A stretch of DNA of 64,000 nt. It comes from Liquidambar formosana (lineage: Eukaryota > Streptophyta > Magnoliopsida > Saxifragales > Altingiaceae). Each line of letters begins with the position of its first letter. Positions within the stretch are counted from its first letter, which is position 1. The position numbers and the translations under genes were made by a program. The stretch lies in contig CM077822.1 of NCBI GenBank assembly GCA_039720395.1, positions 18,992,589-19,056,588 on the forward strand, written 5' to 3'. Of this stretch, positions 22,579 to 33,823 are shown piece by piece. The notes under the pieces were generated by a model. That model searched no databases, had not been told where the DNA came from, and saw only the letters and a program-made list of their open reading frames with translations.

Positions 22579-25037
22579 TGTAACAACCCGAAATTGGGGC
22601 TGTTAGTTAAGTAGTAAGAAAATCAATTTTTAAACCAATTTTGGTGGATATTTGTTAAAAATATTTATTTTGAAAATCTTTTTAGAAAATCCGGCATGAT
22701 CTTATCTGTAAATAGGACATACTAAGTTATCGACTAATTATAAAACCTGTATAAAACACATTTATAATCATTTCTAGCCATCCACACTATATTCCAAAGA
22801 TAAGTAAATCTACAGGCTGTATCGTAGTCACATGGGTCTCATCCAGTCCACTTCAATACTAATTTAATTATTGCAGGCCATGAATTTAAAATTAATAGAA
22901 GTCTAGACTCAAAGCCTATCTCAAATAGTCTCTACATGAATGCAAGCATGCTGACGTGCTCCCAAAACTTAGGTCAACTTAGCTTTGAAAATATGACCTG
23001 CAAGAAAACTGTGGGAATATGAGCTACACGTTCAGTTCAGTAGGAAAACATTTCTCAAAATAACCCCAAGGTTTTAAAAACCATAGTTTATATATTTTTC
23101 AAGAATCCTGCAAAACCATTGATTAGTTTGCAATATAATTTTCAGTAAATAAACTGATACATGTATAATGAAATAAACTACGGAAGTTTAAATCATTTGA
23201 TTCCAATACCCCTTTTTATTTTTAAATAGGTAAGAAATAACTCAAGTTATTTATAATTCATTATCATTCTTTCCAATTTCCATATCACGGCCTTGTAAGC
23301 CAATAATCATCAACCGCTATATCCGGCAATCCATAATATCAGTATTTCAAACTGATAAATCCTCCCCATGTCATGTGGGGCCCTCGCGCGCGGAAATAAG
23401 AGGAAACACTGCAAGACATCCTTATCTGGGACCACAGTAACCTCAAGAGGAAACACAGCAAGACATCCCTATTTGGGACCGCAGTAACCTCTATTCGAGT
23501 ACATAGCTCAAGACTAAAGGATAGGAAGACACGGCACGACGTGCCGTTCCTTTGGGACCGCAGTAATCTTGTCTCCAGTAGCCCTCACCACCACCACTTT
23601 TCTTTTCATTTATTAATTTCATTATTCCCACATAATCCAAAAAATTATATATAAATTTTCCAAAAACCACATAATAGGTTTGTGCTTTGAAAACCATATG
23701 AAATAACCTCATAAATCATGGTAAATCATTTTCCAACCATTTTTTCAAAATAATGGTTTCGAAACATTTATATAAAAATGACTCCCAATATTCAATTACA
23801 AAAATTTAACCAATAGATTTTCAATTTCAACCCATTTAAACTCTTAAACATATAAGAGTTTCATAAATAACAAGAATATAACAAAAAGGGGTTATGTAAA
23901 TCAACCCTAGGTTTCCCATAATTTGTAAAACCTAGCAAATATATATCCCATGCATGTTATTTATGCAAAAACTACCAAATACATGTAAAACTACATGGTT
24001 TATACCCAAACCCCCATGCATCAAGGGTTTAAAATGAGAAAACGTCCCCTACCTCATTAATGAGTGATGAAAATGCAAAACTACCGCCATAGACATGTAG
24101 ATCGGGCCAAATAATGGAAGATCCGCGCTTGCTGGCGTCGGATTGGAGCTCCGGTGCTTCGGCGAGTCACCGTCGACCTCCCACGGCATTCTCTCTCTCT
24201 CCTTCTCTTTCTCTCCCTCTCTCTTAAGTTGGGAGACCTGAAAATGAGGCCTAAGGGTCGAGTGAAAAGGGTTTTAAAACATAAGGGTAGGGGCACATGT
24301 GTTATTTAACCTTTTATAAAAACTGCCAGTCGAAGGTTTCAGACGTCTGAAAGTTAGTTTCAGATGTCTGAAACTAAACCTTAGAAATCATCGTTCTCTG
24401 GAATTTTCAGACATCTGAATGTAATTTTCAGACGTCTGAAAACACACAGACAGCTGAAAATTGGCAGTCAGTCAGGTTACACCTCATCAGCACAGACATC
24501 AGCCTTATATTCATTAAAAACATGTAAGTAATCAACTTTAAGTTATTTAATGAAAATAAGCAAATAACCCCCCATTTGAATCCAAATAAAATATCAGAAA
24601 AATCAAATTCCCAATATATCAAAATCTCATTTCTAAGTTTTAGTACAAAATTCGTCTCCTGATAGATTTTTCTAAAACAAATATGTGAGGAACCCAATCT
24701 AAACATGCTAATAAAATCCTATAAAATCACAGAAGTATTATAATATTATAAACTTCTATTACCGCCAAAAATTATCTTTAAAAACGAAGATTTACAAAAA
24801 TTCATTTTTTTCCAACACTAAGCCAAATTTCAGCAGCTTAACCCGAAATTACAAATAAGGCCCAACACTTACTCTAGGATACTTAATTCATCAAAATTAG
24901 CATCAAAACACATATAATATCACATTATCATACAAATGGATTACCCTTTCATAAGGTTATCCAACAAATCAACGGATTAATTACGCTAATCATATTTTAA
25001 GCCGTAATAATCCCTACTAAGAAAACAGGTCCTCACA
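22579..25037 (-). mobile_element. Solo-type LTR (2459 bases) of a Ty3/gypsy-like element
   Basis: Begins TGTAACAACCCG and ends GGTCCTCACA on the plus strand (TG..CA), flanked by 5-bp duplications GTTAG. The minus orientation is favoured because a TATA box (TATAAAAGG, 24319-24311 on minus) is followed by a CT/GA-rich leader, and a palindrome array lies just upstream of that TATA. No internal coding region is present. Family assignment is uncertain; the Del/Tekay-like ending GGGTTGTTACA on minus is suggestive only. Confidence 0.75.
24337..24460. promoter_or_regulatory. Palindrome array TTTCAGACGTCTGAAA in LTR promoter
   Basis: Five units: 24337 (TTTCAGACGTCTGAAA), 24358 (TTTCAGATGTCTGAAA), 24405, 24426 and a degraded one near 24444. 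The first two and the 24405/24426 pair are each exactly 21 bases apart. On the minus strand the array lies 20-140 bases upstream of the TATA box. Confidence 0.7.
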
Positions 25038-25042
25038 GTTAG

Positions 25043-25674
25043 TTTCGATCTTCGACCTTCTAATGTCATTAACATTGCAGTAAGATGCAAGGTACTTTGG
25101 CTCCCCTCAATACTTATGATTAAATTTATTTTCATACATGAGGTGTTGAAACTGTCTTTAGAGCGTGTTTGGCAAGAGCAGAATCGAGGGGAAAGGACTG
25201 GTTGAAACTATTCCTTTCCCTTGTTTGGCATAGGTAGAAAATGTGGAATCATTAGAAAGGAAATTAAGGATGGAAGGGATTTGGAATGGCATCCATACAG
25301 TTTTTTATTCTGCCCATAAGTGGGTGGAATTGGGGGGAAAGGTAAGCTTATTTAAGAAAGGCTTTCCCTCCTATTTCAAAACTTTTCGATGCTAAAGGGG
25401 AGAATGGAAATTCTTTAAGTATGACAATAGCCATAGGCATACTTTAGTTGGTTAGTAGAATGGCCAAGTTGTCCCATACCTTTTTATTCATAGGGAAGGC
25501 GTCTTGATGCATGCGACAGCTTGGATCTCCTTCCATGTCTTTGCCCAAGTGGAAACAGGGCAGGTTTACGTAGTGCAACCAATATATATTTCATTACTAC
25601 TGAGATGGTAAATGCTAATTTTTTGCCATATCACATGTAGGTGCCTATATAAGTTGTAAATACGCTATATCTAC
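25043..25674 (+). other. Intergenic DNA
   Basis: No gene or complete repeat was recognised. The word GCGTGTTTGGCAAGAGCAG (about 25163) resembles hAT-MITE ends, but no partner was found. Confidence 0.4.
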
Positions 25675-26155
25675 TGTATATAGCAATCAATAACGGGTCC
25701 AAGGACATACCTTAAGCGGAAGAGACCCGAGGATGTTTGTCGGTTGTTGTTACAAGCTCCACGTGGTCGCTGCACGAATGGCTGCTCTTCCACTGCGAGT
25801 CTGACCTCTGTGTATGCTCCTCAATGTCGTGATAGCCGTAGGGATCGCTACTAGAGTCCTCCCACGTAATCCACACTACCAAGTCCACTCGGCAACAATG
25901 GTGATCCTAGAGAGAGAATACTAGAGAGAGAACAATGGAGGCTGCTGTATTTCTGTGTTGTGGTGTGTCTCAATCACTAAGAGAGGCATTCATTATATAT
26001 GTGCCCCTATTCCACAGTCCAAACCCTAGCAAGAGTTGGTTTCTAAGTGCAATTAGGAAACCTCATGGAATAGGGGACTTAACCACTGGGTCCAGCACCC
26101 ACACGTGGGCGGACCATGGGTTTGGGTCACAACCCAATGACCCATATTTTTAACA
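25675..26155 (-). repeat. Copia 3' LTR
   Basis: 481 bases, TG..CA on either strand (minus start TGTTAAAAATATGGG, plus start TGTATATAGC). It is immediately preceded on minus by the purine tract GTGGGCGAGTGGGAGA (26171-26156), which fits a polypurine tract next to a 3' LTR. No second copy exists in the window, so the boundary rests on the tract and the terminal dinucleotides. Confidence 0.65.
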
Positions 26156-27243
26156 TCTCCCACTCGCCCACGTAGGGTGAGTTATCTCCATAATTTCTCT
26201 ATCTCTCAACATTCATCTCCTCATACAGGAAATGGAGCGTGCGACCTCACGAAAAGAACATACAACTACAGGAGCGTAAATGTTAAGTATCACCAAACTA
26301 ACAAGAACGCATCACTCGAAAGTATCTCGCATATGCCCCAGACAATTCATAAAACACCGAATAAGCACTCTCTAATCCCTCATATAAACATAAAAGCAGT
26401 GCTGTATCCCACATATGTAATGTACCTATGTCTCATATCATAACAAAATACGACATAGACGCTGTGCAGCTAATGAGTCACAAAACATGGTGTAGTATTA
26501 AATCGTCTTCCCTAAGCCCTCCTGCCAATTCAATTCAACTTAACCGCTTTCCTAGACATGCCCCCATAAGACCGAATTGTTTCCTGGCCTTTGGAAAACA
26601 CGCTAAAGTAACGTCATCAAGCATCCTCTTCATGACATAGTCTCAGGTCAAAAAGGGTATAATGTTGGATCATAGCGATCCATGTGGCTCACACAGTGAT
26701 GAAGCACGGATCCATTCATCATTCCTACCATCGGTCGACATAAAGCACATACAGTATGAAATGTATGCTATGGCGTTTAACTCATAAACATGAGCATGTC
26801 ACTATAAGTAAAAGCAAAAGAACGCCATACGAATCTTAGTCTAGTCGCTACTCAAGCGCCTGACCTGAGTTTTCCAGCCCAGTCGCTCTTTCAGCGCCTG
26901 TCTGAAATCTCACATTCGGCTATTAAGCGGGCTACATAAAGTTTGTAGAAAAACTCCATGATCGATCTAATAGAGATCTCATCTTAGCTCAATCTAAGGC
27001 GACATATAATATAGCAACTGTATATCTTGCTCGCCAACTAGGCGCCAAAGATATAAATGTCTCATCTTGCTCGCTAACTCAGCGCCAAGGTGAATCACCC
27101 GTGTGAGTGGGTCGATTCAAGCCCGGTGACATTACAAAGATGTGTGTACAAATGATATAAACAACCTATGAACTAAAACAAAAGGAATAAATATCATATC
27201 TCAATAATAATAATGTCAATCACAAATATAATGTCTGAGCACA

Positions 27244-29600
27244 TCAAATCCTACGAAGTCCCATTCTCCTCACATGAGAAGGGAAAACATTTCTAGTAAT
27301 TAGCTTAATCAAAGGATTAGCCACTACAGTGCTAGTGGAGATATGACTCAAGACCTCTTCCCCTTTGCGCAACCATATCTTAAATGTAGTTCAAAATAAT
27401 TGGGATCCATTCGCATACTCTAGGACTGATACACAATCAGACTTACAATCTCCTCATGAGTTGTAAAGCCTAGACATTGCAAAGATCAACTCAACCAAGC
27501 AACTTCTCGAACAACCGCTTAGCAATCTAATTCTTCGACTTCCACTAAGGATAAGGCAATGCGAGTCTGCTTCATACCACAATAAAAGCATATTCACCTC
27601 CAAAGATAAACGCATAACCTGAGGTGGACTCAAGCACATCTCTAAAACAGCCTAATCTCTATCGCTATAACCTTTTAGTCTTGAGTCTCCACAATGGTGA
27701 CCTAGGACAAGGTCAGCGGTCCCACACAGGTATCGAAGAAATCTAATCGCTACTATCCATAGTGCGGGTTCAAAGAAACTCTAATAACAACCACTAACAA
27801 TATAGATCGGATGTCTGGACGCGTACATAACATCGCGTACTATAGATCTCCTATAGCAACTACATATGGCGTTGTCGACAGGTGATTCTTTTCCTCATAA
27901 GTTTTAGGAAACTAGTTTAAGATTAAGGTGCAGCTCTTTTGAATTGGAGTGTCAATGGGTTTGGAGTTATACATGCGAAAATATTCAAGAATCTTCCTAA
28001 TGTAAGTCTCTAGAGACAAACCGGGGAGGTTCTCTGAACGATTTCTAACAATCTTAACTCCTAGCACACAATTTGCTTCACCCATGTCCTTCATCTCAAA
28101 GTAGAGAATAACCACTCTTTAGTGGCGACTAAAGTCTCCATATCATTCCTAGCTATAAGAATGTCAGCAACATACAATGGAAAAATAAGGATATTTCCCT
28201 TGGACCATTAAAGATACACGCAATGTGTTCAATCATCCTAAAACCCACAGTGGTAATAGAATCATCAAATCTCAAATATCATTGCCTAGACGTTTGTTTA
28301 AGGCCATAGATGGAACAGTGAGCAAACACATTTTGCGCTCTGGTCCTTTGACCTTAAAACCCACATTGGTTAATCTATAAAGATCATTTTTCCGTCTAGT
28401 TCTCCACTGAGAAATGTCATCTTAACATCCATCTACAAAAATCCAAAATCCATTTATGCGACAATAGCTAGGATCCGGCGAATAGAGCCAAAACTCACCA
28501 CTTAGGGAGAATATCTCTATATAGTTAATACCCACACATTAGGTATAACTTTTTGCCACACTGTGTGCCTAATACTTGTCAATTGAATCATCTATCATTG
28601 TAGAAAATCAACTAACTCCCAAACCTATTCCTATCTATCAAGCTCATCTCATCTTGCATAGCAGTTATTCACTTATTTCTAGCATGAGAAGAAAGCGCTT
28701 TCTCATAGAAAGTCGGCTCATCATCTTCTCTAGAAGCACATAGGAAGGAATCCCCTTCAATCTCAAAGTGATAATGGGGAAAGTTTCAATATTTGCTCCT
28801 ATACATTTAAGAACTTTAGTGGTTCTGTAGGACACTTTCCTGCAGAACGCCTTGTGGGACACTCGGTGCTGACACTCCCACTGGGTTGAAGACTACTCCC
28901 ACTATCTTCAGCGACTATAAGACGATGAACTAATTCCCCACCTCGCTCGAAGATGGTAAGACGTCTTCCCACTCCTCTATCTCATAAAGGTTAAGATTCT
29001 TACTAATGTAGCCTATGCTAGTGAAATCATTCTTTCAATGAAATCAACATTACGCGACTCTATGTCAATCATTTCTCCATCAAGATGTTCATCGTACATC
29101 AAATAACCTTTTGAGCCTTCAAAGAAAAGTTTTTAAAAAAGTTTTAAAAATGTGCTTTATAGCTCTAGGATTAAGCTCCTCACACTCATGGAGAGCGATG
29201 TGAACAAATCTGCTGACCTTCTAAAGGCGCGAATGCCCCACAGATTGGGTTTTTCGCTATGCCATAACTCATAAGAGGTTGAAGAAAATAATTGATCAAG
29301 AAGGCACTTTCACAAGTATGTAGGCAGCAGTCATAAAAAGTATCCCCTTAAAAGAATAGAAGGGGTTGACTTGCGCCATCATCTATCTAGACATATCTAG
29401 AAGTGTTCTATTCCTATTCTCCGCTACACTATTATGCTGCGAAGTGCCAAGAATATAGCGTTATCTGCGTATCCTCTTTTTCTCAGACAGTCCACTGAAC
29501 TGATCAGATAAGTATTTGCGTCCTTGACATCGTGCATAATTATCGATCAAAAATGAGAACATAAGAGTCGCCAGTAGGTTCACAAATGTCTAAGTGAACT
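27244..29600 (-). pseudogene. Copia pol relic: integrase, RT, RNase H
   Basis: Fragments in several frames. The integrase segment near 29440-29350 reads close to HNSVAENRNRTLLDM. The RT segment at 28115-27912 contains EMKDMGEANCVLGVKIV and NSKPIDTPI. The RNase H end at about 27345-27244 contains ISTSTVVANPLIKLITRN and PSHVRRMGLRRI followed by stop. All are classical copia pol words; the frame is broken many times. Confidence 0.8.
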
Positions 29601-30583
29601 AACTCTAGCGATCAAGAAGCTATAAGGTTGAAAAGAATCATATAATCATCTCTAAAATGAAATAGTTCTTAAACAATACCATCATAAAGATCCAACCTTT
29701 TACTTCTAAATAAAAGAATATCCAAAATCTAAAAAATGCTTAAACTGGTAGTAGATTAATTATTAAGCACATAAAACATGTAGTGTAGAAGTAATATGCG
29801 CCCTATGCGCAGTTGGAGTTAAACCAACTCGTAGATATTCTACACTTGTGCTATTACCCATATACTTTATGGGTGCCAACTCAAAAAAAATGTGGCAATA
29901 ATCTACTAGCCGTACTCCATCTCATAATACATATTCAGTTGCTCTCGTATTTCAATCCACACAAGAATAAAATAGGCAACTAAACTATGATCACATGCCC
30001 AAAAGCAGAGAGAGTTCGGTGAAAAGGATGCCTACTTTGACTCAGTGCAATCATGAGGAAAGTATCTCAACTTTTCACAGTTATAGCACATTATTTTGGG
30101 TAACCTTTATTATCCTTGGTAATGGGGTAGTACATATACTTCCCAATTAAAATCAATAAATACGCTGCTTAATACAGTAAAGTGCGTGTTGCAATCTATC
30201 TCAAAACAAGGATAGAAGGCCTTAAACACAAAATTAAGGCGGTGTAGGGTCATATACCCAGTTAGATCATAATACTGGTCAACATATCCAGGAGCACTTG
30301 CTCAATGAAAAAAAATATTATTTAAACCATTTCAACTTTAAAGAAATATCCCATAAATAAACCATGTCCAATAATAATATTGCCTAAAATAAAATCCAAA
30401 CTGCTGAAAAGAGTATCCAAAATCTCAGAATGCTTTAACATAAAGTAGGTTACGCTAAATCCCAGGCACATAAATCACATTATGTAAAAGTAGAATGCGC
30501 CACATGCGCAACCGAAGCTTCTTCACTAGTGTCGTTTCACATGTAAACTGTATGTGTGCCAGGCAGAACGCAATGATGATCTA

Positions 30584-30970
30584 CTAATCGAAAGCAATCC
30601 TCAGATGTTGCCACATTTCGTTGGCATTTGGGTAGTTCTCATACTCCCCAATAAGATCATCATGCATGCGCGTCATCATAATATAACGCGCACGATGATC
30701 TTTCATCATCCAATTTTGGTAAACTAAAAGGTTACTTTGATACTCGGCAGTATTGGTGACCCCATTCTCAATTTTTGGGGCTACCATGGAATTGGACAAA
30801 GTCTCAACTAAGCCCAGCTCATTCAGGAAGTACTTTATATCTCTTTGCCATATGTCGTAGTTGATCCCATTTAGCTTGTCAATGTTATCATATATCGCAT
30901 CTATGTGGTTGTTTGCCATCACTACATTCAAGAATTGCACAAGGGTTGACATTATTATACACACATCCAT
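30584..30970 (-). pseudogene. Copia gag fragment (UBN2/DUF4219-like)
   Basis: A 128-residue frame with LNGINYDIWQRDIKYFLNE and NANEMWQHLRIAFD-like words, typical of the N-terminal part of plant copia gag. It ends in a stop well before the zinc knuckle. Confidence 0.75.
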
Positions 30971-31293
30971 TATTTATTCAGAAAACCCGATTGGAAAAAC
31001 ATTATCCCTCCCTACAAATCGAAATCGAAAAATATTTCTATTGCTCATAATCATCTCCCAATTATGTAGGTTAGGAGTATATTTTCTAATCGTTTTTCGA
31101 ACAAATACGCATATTACCCACAGTATTATAACAATAATAATGATAACATGCTCCACATAAACACACGGATTCCCATATGGAATTATTTGGTAAATATTAG
31201 AGCCTATGATAAGAAAATTCCATACCATAATGCGTGTCGCGAAAAAATATCCCCTTACATAATTCCTCCAAAAAATGGTACATAAATCAATAC

Positions 31294-31298
31294 ATTAC
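31294..31298. repeat. TSD of the outer gypsy element, left
   Basis: ATTAC precedes the 5' LTR and recurs at 60667-60671 directly after the 3' LTR. It proves that 31299-60666 is a single insertion with another element nested inside. Confidence 0.95.
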
Positions 31299-31442
31299 TG
31301 TTAACACCCCATTTTGTACCACTTGACATCTCAAGCCACTTTCTGAGACCCGATGATGAAGGGCAGTAGCCAACAGACCATCGCAAGCACGCGCGAAGGA
31401 CTCACGAGGACACAGCAGGCTGGAATGACAATTTGATACCCC

Positions 31443-31500
31443 ATGCACGTACGTGCATGGGATATGCACGTATGTGCATATACCATGCACGTACGATCAT
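31443..31500. promoter_or_regulatory. 21-bp-phased palindrome triplet, 5' LTR upstream of TATA
   Basis: ATGCACGTACGTGCAT (31443), ATGCACGTATGTGCAT (31464) and ATGCACGTACGATCAT (31485), spaced 21 and 21 bases, 130-190 bases before the TATA box. The 3' LTR has only two copies here (59411, 59432), and this one-unit loss explains the whole 21-base LTR length difference. Confidence 0.8.
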
Positions 31501-32214
31501 GACCCTTTTTTTTGAATTTCATCGCTTCCCTCCGAATTTGTTTCTTACCTTATGCAGCCCCTACGCTGACGGCTGCTGGGTGGCGGCTAGGAAACCCTAG
31601 AAACCCCCGAACCAAACCCTAATCCCCGCCTATAAATACCCCGCTTTCATTCAAGAGAAAGGATCCGAATTTTGGCTACCAAAACTACCACTCTAGAAAC
31701 CCTGAGACTGATGGCTGTGTCCACGAGAGGTCCAGAAAGCACGCTTGTGAAGGGATCGCTGCTGCCCGAACCTGAGGGTAACCATTCTCAATCCTTAATT
31801 TCGTTTTAGCATGATTATTTATAATATTGCATTTGATATGTATATCCTGTCATTTAATACTCATAATTAGGACACGTTCAGATCTAATCCGGCACCGATT
31901 CATTTGTGCATTTAAGGTTTGAAATGAGTTTCTCATCCATTTCAAATGCGTAGGGCTACATAAGATTTATCCGTTAACTCCAGCATTTTTTTTCGCGCAT
32001 GATATATCTCTCTGTTAATTCTTAGCATTTAATCCGCATGGTTTAGGCCCACAAATATCTGTTGCATCTTTATTAGCATCTGCTGTCATTTCGCCATCTA
32101 GGTCTAGGTCATTTTGTCATCTCTAAATCGCATTATAGCCATTTTTCTACATACATTCGAGTCAAAGATCTGTTCGGGCACAGCATGGTAGGCATCAGAT
32201 GGAATTTGATAAGC

Positions 32215-32272
32215 ATGTACGTACGTACATATGGTATGCACGTACGTGCATCTCATATGCACGTACGTGCAT
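32215..32272. promoter_or_regulatory. 21-bp-phased palindrome triplet, 5' LTR downstream part
   Basis: ATGTACGTACGTACAT (32215) and two perfect ATGCACGTACGTGCAT palindromes (32236, 32257), spaced 21 and 21. Repeated in the 3' LTR at 60162, 60183 and 60204. Confidence 0.8.
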
Positions 32273-32720
32273 GAGCCATGTTTTTACAGTTTAATCCCTT
32301 CTTTTCTTTTGCAGGCAGTATAGGTACCCCTTTGCAACCTTGTGAATATTCTGTATCATATATATCTGTTTATATATCTGGTCTTCCTTCCCTTTTTCTC
32401 ATCTGTGCATGCCATTATCTGAATTCGATTGCATAAGTGTTTGGTTGACGGTTGAATTCAATTAAGTTCCTTTTTAATTAAAGCCAATAAGTGTATGTGA
32501 GGCCGGATTTTAGCCGGGCGCAGACGGGTGCCTAACACCTTCCCGTCCGCGTACCTTAGCTCCGAACCTTAATTCTTTGGGTGATGACGAGTTGGGCCCT
32601 TGCTAGGGGTCTATCGGTTCCCGAGGCCAAAATCAGGTGGCGACTCCCTCTCCTCCCTAATCGTCCGCGATTAGTGGCGTACTCCCGAGCTGACGTGGTG
32701 AAAGGACACGGCGCTCACAA

Positions 32721-32738
32721 TGGCGACTCCACTGGGGA
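32721..32738 (+). other. Primer-binding site, tRNA-Arg
   Basis: TGGCGACTCCACTGGGGA starts one base after the 5' LTR. It complements the 3' end of plant tRNA-Arg(ACG), including the CCA tail, with one mismatch compared with the inner element's site. Confidence 0.85.
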
Positions 32739-33823
32739 TAGAGAGCTTGATTCCGAAACATTTATTGGCTTTAATTAATTAGGAAATTTAATTGAATAAG
32801 ACTGAAATTGCACACACGCGCACGATATTTGGCACTTGTTATCCCTCGATGGCAGTCTGATTAGAGACCCGGGTTCCATTTAGTTCCTATGGGCAACTCG
32901 ATTCAGCACCATCAACCCACGGCCTGTGCCACTAGCCTGTAATAAGCTAGTGAGTACGCTAACTGGTCGCTCTTTGAGCACCCTAGCCTGGTTAACCCTT
33001 GAAGAAGAAGTACCCATTGACCAACCACACTAGTGTCCCCCAAGACCTTTGCATAGCCTTGTTTGAATGTATGTCATATCGCATGTCATGTTGCATCCAT
33101 ACTCATTTGTATAGCGCGGGTATGGGACGAGGCCCACGTTGTACATGAGCTTTCTAGTTTGAGCCCAAATTAAGGGGAGATCAAGTGCTGTTGTAATTGG
33201 ACCTAGGCCCATTGAAAAAAAAAAAAAAAAAAGAGAAAAGAAAATGATGATAATGAACAAAATGGGCCTAGAATCCAAATGAGGTGCAAGGTGTAGGCAT
33301 GACGGGCTCAAATGAAAAAGCTGATGGACCACGTAGACCTGCTGAGAGTTAGGAACAGACCTCTGTGATAAATAAACATAACCCATCTAAAATTGAACAT
33401 CGAAGTCCAATATCATTCTACCCAAGGCTTGATGAGTGAGAGGTAAAAAAATGTGATCTTGTAATTGGACTAAGCCTATCCAAATGGAAACAATGAAATG
33501 GGCTTGGATCCAAAGTGAGCATGTGAGATATGTGTGAACTTGTGACGGGCCAAAGGTAGAATGATGTTCGACTTCGTAAATTAATATCTGCCCATCATAG
33601 ACCCTTGGAAGATCTAGTGAACATGACAAGCCTCTAGCAATGGGTTTAGATAAGGGGTTTAAAGGTATTCAGATTGGGCTAGGGGAGAAGGTTTAATGGA
33701 CATGTGCTCATTACGCTCAACTCCTGTTTCAGCAAGATTGATTCACCAGGGAGAGAAGCACCGAGTAGTGTTTAGGCCCGATCTCCGACCACTAACAGAT
33801 TAAGAAGAACCCCGGCTGGAAGA
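32739..33823 (+). other. Untranslated leader of the outer element
   Basis: About 1.1 kb between PBS and gag with no supported gene; a poly-A/G tract lies at about 33213-33240. Confidence 0.6.

Larger units (their letters stand above)
25675..31293 (-). mobile_element. Decayed Ty1/copia retrotransposon, minus strand, 5' end missing
   Basis: Reading on minus: gag (30970-30584), integrase remnants (about 29570-29350), RT remnants (about 28860-27912), RNase H ending at a stop at 27244, a purine-rich tract (26171-26156), then the 3' LTR (26155-25675). The gag-integrase-RT-RNase H order is that of copia. There are many stops and frameshifts. No 5' LTR was found; the gypsy element at 31299 begins only about 300 bases beyond gag, so the left part may have been lost or displaced by that insertion. 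Confidence 0.8.
31299..32719 (+). repeat. Outer element 5' LTR
   Basis: TGTTAACACCCC to GCGCTCACA, 1421 bases, with TATA box TATAAATA at 31631-31638. Two palindrome triplets are present (31443-31500 and 32215-32272). A GAGG-GTAACC donor-like site (31777/31778) and a pyrimidine-rich TTTTGCAG acceptor (32313-32314) suggest a leader intron that would contain the second triplet. Confidence 0.95.
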
